Source of the DNA: Adiantum capillus-veneris
Taxonomy: Eukaryota; Streptophyta; Polypodiopsida; Polypodiales; Pteridaceae
Reading direction: 5' to 3'
DNA: 64,000 nucleotides
Assembly (NCBI GenBank): GCA_014529385.2
Contig: CM043965.1
Span: 62,207,933 to 62,271,932, forward strand
Numbering within the stretch: position 1 is the first letter of the stretch; the number at the start of each line of letters is the position of its first letter. The position numbers were made by a program, and so were the translations under genes. Positions 44,777-56,879 of this stretch are shown piece after piece. Under the pieces are notes generated by a model. The model was not told the DNA's origin and searched no databases. It was given only the letters and a program-made list of their open reading frames with translations.

Positions 44777-47264
44777 ATGCATCTGCGCTCTGGTTGTGTG
44801 CTAGAGACAGAGCAACTACAGAGAATTTTGACTTACGCGACTTCTCAATATCCACCTACCTTAGGTTCCGGGCCCTTGGCGGGGACCCAAGGTAGTACAA
44901 ACCAAGACCCGAACATAGCGGATAGTGACTCTTCCTCTAACTACGACGTCATGGAGGGTTTCCCAATGCCTAATCTCGATAGCTCAAGCCAAGACATGTA
45001 TGCCATGGGCCCGCGGTCCGGGCCGAGTGTGCTTAGCCGCTTGAAGGAAACCTTTAGTAGAGCCACTCGCTCCGAACATGGAGCTAATGATGTAAATGAG
45101 AGGGGTGGGGAAGTAAATTCTCCATTCATGGCCAACGTAGACCCTATGCCCTTAGAGAATGTGCAGGTGAATACTTCATTCACTGCACCTCCTGACTCTT
45201 CAGAGCTATTCCCGTCCGAGGTCATATTACCCAATAGTAGAAGCCTTGCCGAAGTGCAAGAGGTTGAGCGATATATCATTGCGGCTAGGGAAAAGGAATT
45301 CGAGAGCTTACGCAAGGCGGAGCAACGAAGAGAGTTAAAAGCAAAAGCCCCTATGTCAATATCCTTGCTAAGACAGCAATCGAGTGCTCCTGACTTAGCA
45401 ACCGCTAACGGCCAATCTCTAGAAAGCAACATTGCATCTAGCTCAAAGGACACCCCTAGCACCTCAATCCTAGATGGAGCATTCTTAAACGAGAACTAGG
45501 AGTACGAACTACAAACAGAAACTCTAACTAACCTATACACAAGTCACACCTATCACGTGGGTTGGTTAGATGTCCTACAATCCACAATGGGTGCTACTAG
45601 TTGTGGAGGATCAACAACAAAGAGTTTGTGAGGTCATTCATAGGGTCATTGAGTTAAAGAGACAGAACAAGGGGATCAACGTGCCTTCAACGGGTCTCAT
45701 GAGATTCTTGGATATAGAAAAGGCTAAACAACCGACCTTATCGCAAATGGAAACTCCCTCGGTAAGTTCAATGGATCGTCCATATGTTGTTTCACCAGGG
45801 GTCTTAGTGCAATCTCAGCCCACAAGTGATAGCTTTACCTTTCCAAGTCTAGCTCATCTTTCTCTTGATGACACCATGGCTACCATGCCTACTCCAATGA
45901 TGGGCATGCCAAGAAACACGCCATGGACCTCATTTGTTAGTAAAGCACCGCTACATGGTAGCTCAATGCCTGCAACAGTACCTACAAGTGTGTACCAATC
46001 ATATATACCCATGGGTCCTCATACTCATGCAGTCCCTACCCCTCCCATTGTTTCAACTACCTATGCTCCATAACCACAACACCCAAGCTCTTATTTCCAT
46101 GGGACTATACCAGCTAGCATTAGCATGTCACATCCGACGTCTGCTATGCCTAGGGCCACCCATATGAACCTTAGGCCACCACATGGCACAACATCATACC
46201 CAATGTGGAACCCAAGGGTTTCCTATGCGCCAAGCCCAATGTCAATATCTACTCCACATGTAGTCTCTGGAGTGCCTTCACCCATGGTGCCTGCTCACTT
46301 AGGTGACTTGACAACATTTGCTCAAGCTATTGGTTGATCTATTGCTGAGAATATGCGTAACACGCCTGATAGAGAGCCTAGAAGTAAGGCAGTACAAATA
46401 TCCAAGTTGACACAAACATTTAGTGGAGACGAGGATGTGAGAAAGCATATCGAAGTGTTTGAACAAATATGCGATTCTCTAGGAGAACACAATGACCTGC
46501 ATAAGAGTAATGCTTTAAGCCTAACCTTAAGTGGAAAGGCAGGGGATTGGTATAGAACCCTAAGGGTGGAAGAAAAAACAATTTACCCTACTCTTAGGAG
46601 ACTGTTCTTAAAAGAATACATACGAGAGGGAGTGCTTTGGGGTGTAGCCTCTCAGCTTTAGAAAGCCCAACGAGAGGAAGGAGAGTCGGTGAGAGACTTT
46701 ATTAGTCGCTTGAAGCATTTGAATTCTCGTTGTAATCCAAATGAGCGCTTCAATAATAATCAATTGCTTGATAGATTCATTATGGGATTATGACATGAGG
46801 ATATCTACAATGGCCTAGTCATTAGAGGTATCACCACTTGGGAATCAGTCACCACCAATGCGATCCAATTGGAGGATAATTTAATGATTCAAGGAGAAAT
46901 AGTGTCTTTTGAACCTAAATCTATTAGCTCGCAAGCATCAGGGCATCAGCAAATGACCCTTAAGCTTGTTGCTAAGGAGCCAAAGATATCTGAGATGACT
47001 TTAGCAGATCTCACCAAGGCTATTCAAGAGAGTCTTAGAGACAATCGTGCTCCGCAAAACAATCATATTTATCCAAGAAGGGAGCAACAATGGTGCTTAA
47101 TATGCTATGGACCGCATAGTACCAGTGAATGCCCTACTTTTAGAGTGAAATTCAATGGGAATTACAATTCCTATGGAAGGTATGGTCATCAAGCTAAGGA
47201 TTGCATAGTATTTAAGCGCGCGATGGCCAATAGACCAACCTTAGCATGGACAGATACACCTTGA
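44777..47264 (+). pseudogene. Gypsy gag, broken
   Basis: It begins MHLRSG, the usual start of plant gypsy gag, at 44777. The first frame (to 45499) is Ser-rich and disordered. The gag core then follows in another frame (45570-47264) with several stops. The capsid-like domain is visible at 46350-46850 (KAVQISKLTQTFSGDEDV, LSLTLSGKAGDWYRTL, ESVRDFISRLKHLNSRCNP). A zinc-knuckle-like motif CLICYGPHSTSECP lies at about 47094. A second one has lost its first two Cys (NSYGRYGHQAKDC). Confidence 0.75.
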
Positions 47265-47273
47265 GTACCTACA

Positions 47274-47984
47274 TTGATTCCGGCCCCACCTCTTGAACAA
47301 ATAGCACAACACATGGTCCCTAGGGCCCAAAATATTGTTCAAACAACACCCTTACCACCTCCAGTGCTAGGAACGCAACCACCACATCCGAGAATCACTT
47401 CTATGAATCAAGTGAGTTGTGAGTCATCTATTGCTTGTTTGGAAGGCTGTGAGGAAGATATAGATCCTAATATTGCCTATGGGATGGATGTGCTTGAAGA
47501 AAGTCCACAATACTACATGGAGGACTATTGGGGACAAGTCAAACCTGTCTATCAAGTAGCTGCTCTTGCTGCAAGAGGCCAAAATATTAATTACACTGCT
47601 AAGAGACCACCCCTTCAATGCTATGAGTGTGGAGGTACACATCGTGTAGCCGAGTGTCCTATTAGGCTACAAAAGAACGCCACACTAATACAAACCAATC
47701 AAGCGAGCACGTCTACAATGCCGATACTCATGTGTAATCGATGTGGCATAGATCATTTGATTGCCCAATGTCCAAATAATCCAAATGCACCGAAGATCAC
47801 GCCATTAAACTTGATTGAGGTTACCGAGGAGCCATCACAAAGTACACATGTGATACCAGTAAACGTACTCACACGATTGATGCTCCAAAAAAAAATTATA
47901 TTCTTGAGAAAAGAGACACGGCATCAATTTCCCAATCTCAGAAAAAGAAAAAAACACGAAGGAAGAGATCGCAAAAAGCAGTGA
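47274..47984 (+). pseudogene. Gypsy gag-pol linker with two zinc knuckles
   Basis: Same frame as gag after one stop. Contains CYECGGTHRVAECP (about 47619) and CNRCGIDHLIAQCP (about 47733), then a Lys/Arg-rich end. The next frame (47981-48796) continues with acidic linker sequence after a frameshift. Confidence 0.65.
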
Positions 47985-49110
47985 AGTCAGACCCCAGTTC
48001 AAAGACCAACATAGGGACTGCTGACGACCCCTTATATATGAACGACGCTGAAGAGGATTCTAATTCAGGTGAAACCATGGAGACCAAAACAACCACTAAG
48101 ATAGAAACCAACAAGGAAGATCTTCATGAGCCACAATGGCCAGGATCCAAGAAGAAGATAGGAACTTATCCAAACCCTACAGAGGAGATCGAGCGAGTCA
48201 AGCAATTAAGGAGTTTGGTAGAAGATACCCAAAGGGATCTAGAACCAGCACCTAGGCATATCCAGATTATAGATACTATGTTCCCTGCACAACCACAACC
48301 TCACCAAGTCCATAGACCCTTAGCCATACCTAGTGTCATCCAAGAAGAAAGTGACTTAAAGTCATGGAAAAGTGGGCGTACTCACTTTTTGATGGAAAGA
48401 ATGTTTACGGAGGGACTACCTGATCCTATTGAAGAAATGGAGATCCCATCTTCCCCATGTCAAGGGACTGAAGTCCAAAAGGTGTCGTTAAACATTGCCA
48501 AATTGATGGATTTCGTGTCTTCGAAAGTTAGAACCACCATCATGTCCAAACTATATAAAGACCCTGAGCTAGTCTCAGCTCTTCGAGCCTTCCTCCATGG
48601 AGAACTGCTACCACAATTTGCACTGATGGATGGAACTGGGGAGATGCCAATAGAGGAGGAACACTTAGATCCACAACCCAACCTAGATGAGAACCTTGTT
48701 ATAGAAATACTTGTTAACAAGTTGGGACAATACTTTGAGGGTTATGAATCCAATGCGACCATACCAATCACTACTAAGGGATTAACTGTGAAGTGAATTC
48801 TTGATGGTGGCGCTGGGGTTAGCATTGTGACTAAAAATTTCTTGGAAACTATAGGAAGACCTAACCTTGCAACCACAACCATAGTAGTGAAGGGCCAATG
48901 GGTCTATTGTTAAACCTATTAGGATGCTAGAAGATCTCAAGATCAAGGTCTTTGGACATAAAATAAGGATTACCTTCATTGTTATGGATTTCTCCAAACA
49001 CACTATGACATCAGAGATGATCTTAGGATGTCCTTTCATGAGGGAAGTAAAAATGGTACATGAATGGTCTAAAAACCATGTTTACTTGTAGTTCCAAGAT
49101 TGTGTCATTT
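47981..49110 (+). pseudogene. Gypsy pol linker and first retropepsin
   Basis: The open linker to 48796 is followed by a stop. The same frame then gives ILDGGAGVSIVTKNFLE and later MILGCPFMREVKMVHEW, the two halves of a retroviral-type aspartic protease. The catalytic motif reads DGGA instead of D(S/T)GA, and a short frame break lies near 48905. Inactive as read. Confidence 0.65.
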
Positions 49111-49373
49111 GAATGGATCTTGTAACTGGTCGAGCATATCCTCTAGGAAACAGGTTTATAATTGATCATAGATCTGACACCACAGCTCACTCGGCCCCAT
49201 TGCAGTATTGTTACACGTGTAAAGCGGACACTGATGTTGGGGAAGATTCTCCTTATATGGATGTACTACCTGGGATGACTAAGTCGGACAATGTGGATTG
49301 GGTCCACCTAGCAGCAACCATAGACACTTGGGGAAATAGGGGGATGACCTAGGTAACACTTGAGGGGGATGAA

Positions 49374-50484
49374 ATGCCACCACTCGTACCCTTAAATATG
49401 CTAGAAGCAATGTATATGGCTTCTGATGACCTACAAGATGAAGGTTTGACTGGCATTGGAACCAGTAGCGCCTCACAAGACTATAGACCACACGATTTGG
49501 GGTCAGAATCATCAATTGAAATTGACTATGAGGACGAAGAATCTGAGTTAAATCTTAGTACAAATGTGGGGAAAAACCATTCGAAGCCTAGTGGTACCCC
49601 AGATGACAATCTATCCAAGGGAGCAGAAGACACAGGAAGCGATTCATCTAGTGACTCTTCACTAGAGATCGGTTGTAATCAAAAATTAGACAAGAAGAGT
49701 AAGAGATATAAGAGGCAACGATATCGAGAAAATGTGCGTGCTAGAATAAATGAAAAGAAATCTATCACAGAATGGCTTAATTATATAGGGGCATGTGATG
49801 CTCATCGGAAGTTGGTAGATAACTGGGGTGAAAACCTTCAAAGCGTTATGTGGTGTAGTCCACGACCCATTGACATCACACAAACAGAGAAGCCAAAGTT
49901 GAGCATACTGTAAGGAGACGACAAAATCGAGAGTTAGCTCAACAACAAAAGGAATCAGAAGTGAAATCACAGTCCGCAGAACAACAGGACCCCACAAACT
50001 TACACCCTGCACCTGAACATTTCAAATCCTATACAATAGAGGAGCGTAAGGTTGTGTATACAAAGGCTCAAAGAAAACCTATCGATGGAAGCAATGGAGT
50101 CTATGACTGTCCAGTGATAGTTAAGGAAATAGAGTTAGCAGACCCAAGAGAAGAGTCTAAACCTGTTTTCATTGCCCAAGATCTGACAGAGATTGAGGAG
50201 TGTGTACTTAAAGAACTTCTCAAGGAATTCAGGGATATATTTGCCTGGACATATCATGATATGAAAGGTGTTCCACCTTTCGTGGTGCAACATACGATCC
50301 CCATGAATAGCATGGCTAAACCAGTTCAGCAACGACCCTACCCAATGAATCCTAAATATGCAAAAATAGTTCAAGAAGAGATTGAAAATCTTGTGGAATG
50401 CGGATTCATATACCCTATTGAGCACTCAGAATGGGTGTCTCCAATATTGATTGTGCCAAAAAAGATTGGGAAACTCAGAGTGTG
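49374..50484 (+). pseudogene. Gypsy pol: acidic spacer and RT N-terminus
   Basis: 49374-49913 is an acidic, Ser-rich linker. 49961-50484 reads PVFIAQDLTEIEECVLKEL, FRDIFAWTYHDMKGV and AKPVQQRPYPMNP, then CGFIYPIEHSEWVSPI and PKKIGKLRV, the start of gypsy RT. After V-D the sequence jumps to unrelated linker sequence, so the RT catalytic motif (YxDD) and most of RNase H are missing. Confidence 0.75.
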
Positions 50485-50649
50485 AGTGGATCTCAAGAAG
50501 GTCAAGGCCGCCGGTGAAGCCTCTACTGGAGTCGATGATGAGTTGCCCGATACTTCTTTATTCCTAGTCAAAACCATACCTGAATGGAGTGAGAGGATTG
50601 TGAACTTTCTAGTTAATGGTTTTCCACCCAAAGAGCTTCGTAAGGACAT

Positions 50650-51790
50650 AGCTTGAGAACTGTTAAAAGAATGTGAACCTTACTCTCTCATTGCAGGAAC
50701 ACTCTACAGGCTAGGGAAGGATGATATTCTTAGACGTTGTGCCCGTGAGGATGAGTATTTATACATACTACAAGAAGCCCACATGGGTATAGCCGGAGGA
50801 CATTTCGCAGGGGAACTAACAGCTAGAAAGGTGTTGCAATCATGCTATTGGTGGCCTACCTTATTCAAGGATGCATCACTTTTTGCAAAAGGATGTGATG
50901 AATGCCAACATTACAAGATCACACAACGAAAGGATAAGATGCCCTTATATCCTATTAAAGTGACTCAACCATTTGAAAAATGGTGTTTGGACTTTGTAGA
51001 CCCAATTAGTCTGGCATCTCGTAGCACTCAATCTCAATATATTATCGTTGCCACTAACTATGTGACAAAGTGGGTGGAAGCCAGTGCGACACGTAAGGCC
51101 GATGTAAGGTCAACGGCCAAGTTTCTCTTTGAAAAAAATTATTACAAGATTTGGTTGTCCCTTTGAGATTGTGAGTGACAATGGTACTCATTTTATAAAT
51201 GGAGTAATAAAAGAACTCATTACCAACTTTATGATAGCTCACCATAAGTCCACACAAGCTGAGAGCACCAACAAGACCTTAATCTCTGTCTTAACCAAAA
51301 TGGTGGAAGCTCATCGTACAGATTGGGATTTAAAGCTTACATCAGCTCTATGGGCTTGTCGTACTGCGTACAAAGTTTCCATTAACTACACATCATTTAA
51401 GATGGTGTATGGCCAAGAAGCGGTTATGCCATGGGAGTCTGTCGTTCCTAGTCTTCAAGTTCTCAAGAAGGTTGGGATGGTAACCCCTTAGTTGAGCGAT
51501 TATATATCCTTGAAAGGCTAGATGAAGAGAGGAAATTAGATGTGCAAAATGCACTTGTGGAGAAAGATAGGAGGAAGAAATGGTTTGACCGTCATCTAAA
51601 GAACAAAGATATCAATGTTGGTGATAAAGTCCTTATGTATGGAGTGCGTAACGAAAAGAAAAAGTTGAAATATGCAGAAAAAGGACCATATAGAGTATGT
51701 GAGATCACCCCACAAGGAACCATTCATGTGGAGACTCTTGATGGAGTTGAAACCATTGGATTCCTCAATGGGAGCAAATTTAAAAGATAA
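50650..51790 (+). pseudogene. Gypsy integrase
   Basis: The zinc-binding region AHMGIAGGHFAGELTARKVL with KGCDECQHYK is followed by the core CLDFVDPI, IVSDNGTHF and HKSTQAESTNKTL. The last two catalytic residues are 27 apart instead of 35, because about 8 residues (normally PYHPQANG-like) are missing. There is one frameshift near 51130 and a stop near 51490. The C-terminal module (51542-51790) reads GDKVLMYGVRNEKKKLKYAE and GPYRVCEITPQGTI. Confidence 0.8.
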
Positions 51791-51859
51791 TATGATCCTT
51801 TAAGCCAAGAGGAGCTACATGCCATCCATACAAAAAAGGTAGCCAAGGCACAAACAGAA

Positions 51860-53163
51860 TTGAAGAAGATACAAGCTCAAGCTGAGGCTAAGGAGCAACA
51901 ACAACGCATAAGACAAAAACAAGAGGCTAACCTTGGAGTCACACATGCATTCCACATTGAAACCAACGAGGATTGGTTGGACTCTGACACACCTCTACGA
52001 TACCCTATTGAGCTAAATGGCACCTATGGAAAAGTGTTATATAACGCCTTATTTGACACGGGTGCTAAATATAATCTGCTATCATATGGGGTGTGGTGTC
52101 AATTAGGGAAGCCACCTCTATCTGAAAGTATTATCCAAGTCAAGGGTGTCAACAAGAAAAAAACTGTTGTTTTTGGAATCTGGCATACTTCTGTCAGTTA
52201 TGACAATGGGGTTGTAGCTCAAGACTTTTTGGTCATGCCTGTTGGAACTATGGAGGGTAATATAAACCTAGGACGCACGTGGATGATAGCCACCAAATGC
52301 ACTATTGATTGGGGGACAGGGGGTGTCACAACACAAAAACCAACTCTTAGCCCTGCCACTCAAGCCATAGTCCCTGAGATATTGCCTCTTAAGGAAATAA
52401 AACCCAAAACATTGCATGTCCAAGAGGTTGAACCATATGTCCCCATAGACCAACTCTCTAGAGCTTCAACTAATGTAATTGAAATAAAGCTTGAGACACA
52501 CAAGACCCATCCCAATATAACAAAGAAAACATACAAGTGGGTCCCTAAAGATTCTTTAGCGACCATAGCTAGTGCTAAAAGATAGGAGCCTGTTAAGAGA
52601 CGTCCCACTCGCCCCAAGAAATGTAAAGAAATGTTGCGTTGGATTCCTAAAAAACTATTGGAAGCCCAAGGCTACTATCAAGGAAATGATCAAATCTAGG
52701 TGCCAAAACGTAGATTGTGCTCTTACTTGTCACCAGGCCCATGTGAGCTCAATCCTGTGGCTCCAAAACAAATTGAAGATCGCAGAAAGGAAAAAATCAC
52801 GGAATGCTACACACCCACTCTAGATCTAGTTTGTGTACTGAGAAAGAACGATTTGTTCGACCTAGCTCAGGAACAGGGAAATCAAATGAAGTTTCTTGCT
52901 CTTCGTGTAGTTCCTATACGGAAATAGAAGCTTCGACACAACCTCAACCTACCATTGTACATATCCATACAAGCAAGAAAGAATTTGCACCTCCCGTTGT
53001 AAGTTCACCACCTACAACAATAAAATCATGGGAGAGTGCCTTACCACCCTTGCAACTAGATGAAACGCATAGGGTTGTTGAAAGCTATTGGTTAAAGCCT
53101 TCACCCATAACAACTTGGAACAATTGGTTTCAAAGGGTGACGAGCACATTTCAAACGGTATGA
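51860..53163 (+). pseudogene. 3' ORF with a second retropepsin-like domain
   Basis: The main open frame 51860-52585 starts with a coiled-coil-like Gln/Lys stretch (KIQAQAEAKEQQQRIRQKQ). A retropepsin-like domain follows: YNALFDTGAKYNLLSYGVW (DTGA intact), then AQDFLVMPVGTMEGNINLG. The same strand stays partly open to 53163 with stops and frame changes (RPTRPKKCKEMLRWIPKKL). This position, between integrase and the 3' LTR, normally holds an env-like or other extra ORF in plant gypsy elements; a protease there is unusual. It may come from rearrangement of two elements. Confidence 0.6.
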
Positions 53164-53170
53164 TCTACCC

Positions 53171-53500
53171 AAGGAAGGGGGGAGTGTTTGCTGACAGTCA
53201 TCATTCACTCACTCCCCTCTCAAACTTCCTCCCTGACCTCTCAATCTCCCAATCTTAGGGAATGTATATATAAAGCCTTATACTCACAAAAAATAAAAAT
53301 AATAAAGAGCAAGAGCAATTAGCAAACGAGTATACACAATAAAAGTCAAAACATTGACCCATACCTACACATTCACATCTGGTACACTGAAACAGAAACC
53401 TATGGCATAACTCATCACTCGAGTGATGGAGGGTAGGTAGAATTAGTACAATAGGAGTGTTTCTGTTTTAGAGTTTAGTGATTAGCAAAGTTCTTTCTTC
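53171..53500 (+). mobile_element. Gypsy polypurine tract and partial 3' LTR
   Basis: AAGGAAGGGGGGAG (53171-53184) then TGTTTGCTGACAG at 53185. A TATA box (TATATATAAAG) lies near 53267. The LTR end is not determined; no matching 5' copy was found before 44075. Confidence 0.5.
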
Positions 53501-54170
53501 CCACTAATGTGCCTCCTAGAGGTATTCTTTGTGTTTCCTCATGTGTACAGGAACGTGTTACTGTGGTTAGGATTTGGACCTTCATGGAATCTTTCTCTTA
53601 TCCACTTTTCAAATCAAGCACGATCATCAACACAAATAGGTGTTTCTTGTCCATTAGCATTGGCCCTTATCTTTTTGCATCCATGTTTGTCTGCTTTAAT
53701 TGTGATTGGTAGCATAATATTCAACGCATTTGCTTAGTATCAAACATTAATTTCAATGTAATTTTTTGTCATAATCACTTGTCTAGGTTTAAAAATCAAG
53801 CAGTTCGACTAAGCTAGTTTGACCAAGTTAGGCGTTAGCGATCTTCTCTTAATACCATGGGGAATGCCTTCCCAATAATCAATGGTTACTTAGGTTCTTA
53901 ATCCCATTTAGGCAGCATTGTGTGGAATGTACTAGGGCTTTCTAGTGGGCTTAGTCCCTATTGACCTTTAGCTTAAGTATTATAAAGGGAGTTTACTAAT
54001 GTGATGATCCTGGGAAGGGTAACAGTGTTATATGACCCCCCAAAGTTACAAAATTAAAATGCTGAAAACGTACCAAAAAAAAATCAAAGTGCCACAATGT
54101 AAAATTTAAGCTGGAAGAGAAATCTAAGCTTGATTTGGTACTTCACTCACATGTATCATCTATGGTACTA
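53500..54170. other. No gene seen
   Basis: AT-rich DNA between the gypsy LTR and the CACTA remnant. No TIR of the CACTA element was recognised here. Confidence 0.4.
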
Positions 54171-54175
54171 GAGCC

Positions 54176-55901
54176 CTAGAGGTTCATTCCTGGAACAGAT
54201 TGCCCCTCATGTAGATCACCCCAGTACGGCAACGAATGGAGAATGGACAAACGTTTCATTCCTGGAACAGGTTGCCCCTCATGTTGCTCCCATCGGCGAC
54301 GCCACTCTTGTACATGCATAGGACGACATTCGATGCGACCAAGCTGACCTTCGCGCAAGTGATGGCCATGTGGAAGATAATCGTGGTGGCCTTGATAAAT
54401 TGTCTTTCGAAGAGAGGCAAAATAGCGCACATCCAAAGACTGCCCGCAAATTGGACATGCATTGTATCCCAAGGTTGTTAGCCCTGCATATATTAAAGTA
54501 TGAATCAGGCCAAGGCAAAGTGCTTGCGAATAGCGAGAATTTTGTAAATCAAGAACCATTACCAGAAGCTTCTCCGTATCCTGGCCAATCATGCATAGTC
54601 CACATAAGAAGTCTATGGATCCTTGCATGTTGTTGTCCTACTGGTTCAACCGCATCTACTATGTCGATCCCATGCCATAACTCCTGGAGCTCGTCAACTA
54701 GTGGAGCTAGATAAACATCCATGTTTTTTGCCTTGAACTTACCAAGTACAATCAAGCTTAATATCAAATGACCCTTCTTGATGGCAAGCCACGGCGGGAG
54801 GTTGTAATTGATGAGGCACACAGGCCAAGTGCTCCATGACGAGCTTCTCAAGCCAAATGGATTGACTCCATCCATTGCCATGCCCAAACACAAATTGCGT
54901 GGTTCACTCTTAAAATGTGGCTAGGTATCTTCAATGTGCCTCCAGGCCTTTGAATCAGCAGGCACCCTAAATGTTGCGTCAGTGGATCTATTCGTAGAAT
55001 GCCACAGAATCAACTTTGCAATGGAACCACAACGAAACATGCTTTTTATCCTAGGAATAATAGGGAAATGCCGCAACACTTTAGCTGGCACTGTCTCGCC
55101 AACTGCATCTTATTTGTAGCGCATTGCTCCGCACTTAGGACACGACAGACAATCTGCGAATTCATTGCGAAAAAGAATGCAATCATTTGGACATGCATGA
55201 ATCTTGTTGTAGTCCAAGTCAACTGAGGTCAATAGTTGCTTTGCGTCTGGCCTGGAGGGGGGCATTTCATTGCCAGCTGGGAGAAGTTGCTCCCACAACA
55301 ACCTGTTTAAGCCACATTAAATTAAAAAGCTCTCCAAGCACGTCACCGTTGCAATCGAAAAATCTCTTTTGTAAATTACGTACCTAAACAAAGCAGTGAC
55401 GCTTGCATCTGACCACCCGTACACTGATTGAAGATTCAAAAACGCCAGATAAGTACGAAGCGTCGATATTTTGGCGCCTTCATAAATTGGTTGACGTGCC
55501 AACTTCCTCAACATGTCTTCAAGAGATAGGCACACGACTTCTGGTGCTGCTTCGTTAGCGTTCTCCTCGCTTGTCTGAAAGAAGGCATCCAGCATCTCCT
55601 CCATGCCGTCGTCTTCTGTCTGTAAGTCTTTTTCTGCTTCCATCCTTGGCTCTATATTGGTCGGACCTTCACGCATAATCCTTTTTCTCTCTCTCTCAGA
55701 TGTAGGTGCTATGTCGCGAAAATCAATGCTCGTTCCATAGGAGTCGTATCGTAGATTCTGTACGGTTTCTTTAGCAAACTCTCTGTACTTGTGCACATGC
55801 TCATTACATATCCTATGCTTGCGCAGGATTTGATACTTGCAGAGCGTGCACGAGCATGCAATCTTTTCCTCCATGTTAGTTGATGACGTTGCCATGTACA
55901 A
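54176..55901 (-). pseudogene. CACTA (En/Spm) TNP2-like transposase remnant
   Basis: On the minus strand, 55317-55901 has a Cys/His cluster CSCTLCKYQILRKHRICNEH, an acidic region and FLNLQSVYGWSDASV. 55110-55301 has LDYNKIHACPNDCILFRNEF, the TNP2 hallmark. 54549-54893 has MAMDGVNPFGLRSSSWSTWP, INYNLPPWLAIKKGHLILSL and LLMWTMHDWPGYGEASG. 54250-54500 has NACPICGQSLDVRYFASLRK. The blocks are in family order, with an intron-like gap near 55302-55380 and several frame breaks. The C-terminal part is missing. No CACTA terminus was found. Confidence 0.8.
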
Positions 55902-55973
55902 TGATTATGAATGTTGTTTTAATATATATACTCCTCACAATGTAAACTACCTCGCATTCTCTAGTCTTGCCCA

Positions 55974-56009
55974 ATCTCCGTACACCTCGATCCAGAGGTG
56001 TACGGAGAT
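55974..56009. repeat. Perfect 15-bp hairpin
   Basis: ATCTCCGTACACCTC and its exact complement around a 6-bp spacer (GATCCA). It lies between the CACTA remnant and the satellite. It is the sort of structure seen at MITE or terminator sites, but no TSD is evident. Confidence 0.85.
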
Positions 56010-56170
56010 CAGGACCACCGAGTCAAAATCTCGTCTTTATTGGTCAAATCCTATATGGGTAGATACATACGTGCACTCCCAGGTGTACATGGCAATCCAT
56101 GTACGTAGCGGGCAAAACCCCTTTGCCTCTTTTAGTTCCATAGTTTCTTCAACATCCAACGGCTATCCGT

Positions 56171-56244
56171 TTCTTCTATCCGTTTGACCTACGGCTTGCC
56201 ATACGCGCTCTTGACATTGCTTTAAGACTACCTAATGGACTACG
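56171..56244. repeat. Left fragment of the 173-bp satellite
   Basis: 74 bp of satellite monomer, TTTCTTCTATCCGTTTGACC to TAATGGACTACG, interrupted by the copia insertion. The array continues at 61524. Confidence 0.9.
56240..56244. repeat. Target-site duplication, left copy
   Basis: CTACG directly before the TG of the 5' LTR, repeated directly after the CA of the 3' LTR (61524-61528). Confidence 0.95.
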
Positions 56245-56566
56245 TGTTCAGATGTCGAGCTCTACACCTTGAGCTGGCATCCCCTACGGGTCTTGGCCGC
56301 TTACGGCATTTACTCACTGGCGCGTTAGGTGATCGACACGGAGGATCTCTGCCAGTGATTCTACAGCTGGACTACACTTATAGTGCCAGCCTAGTACGCT
56401 TCTAGCGAGTTCACACTTAGTGACCGCATGTACATATGTGCTACTTTTCAGCTTTAGCACTTAGTCATTTTGTACTCTCTTTTCTGTGAAGAAGAAGAAG
56501 AAGCTTTCCATCTCTGTGTGCTTTGTGCTTGTCTTGTGTAGCTCTCTTGCATCCTCATTCTTTACA
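56245..56566 (+). repeat. Copia 5' LTR
   Basis: Starts TGTTCAGATGTCGAGC and ends CATTCTTTACA, 322 bp. Contains a GAA-rich stretch and a CT-rich U5-like end. Confidence 0.95.
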
Positions 56567-56584
56567 TGGTATCAGAGCCTGGTG
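56567..56584 (+). other. Copia primer-binding site
   Basis: TGGTATCAGAGCCTGGTG immediately after the 5' LTR, complementary to the 3' end of plant initiator-Met tRNA. Confidence 0.93.
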
Positions 56585-56879
56585 CAGGCAAGAGAGGCTA
56601 AGAGAGCAAGAGCATCACAATCCCTTCGTTCGCAATCCACGACCAGATGCCGAAGGCGCCTCGCGCAGCGAAAAAAATTTTAGGGGTTTTTCGCACAAGT
56701 TTCTGAACAGGTCTCCAAAGTGCAGTATACAGAGATTTACTGTACAAGTACAGTGGTTGTATGTACGCTTGATTGTGGACACTCGTTGAGTGTAGAAAGC
56801 GTTACAAGAACCACGATAGCAGGTTCAGCAGATTTGCAGGTTTTTGCAGATTGCAGCTATTTTGTCTTAGTGCTTCAAG

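Larger units (their letters stand above)
44075..53500 (+). mobile_element. Decayed Ty3/gypsy retrotransposon
   Basis: From a primer-binding site (44075) through gag, zinc knuckles, protease, N-terminal RT, integrase and a 3' ORF to a polypurine tract (53171) and an LTR-like start (53185). Gene order PR-RT-IN defines Ty3/gypsy. RT is cut off after its first block, integrase lacks 8 residues between its last two catalytic positions, and stops are frequent, so the copy cannot move by itself. The 5' sequence before the primer site does not match the sequence after the polypurine tract, so the two ends may come from different copies. Confidence 0.8.
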
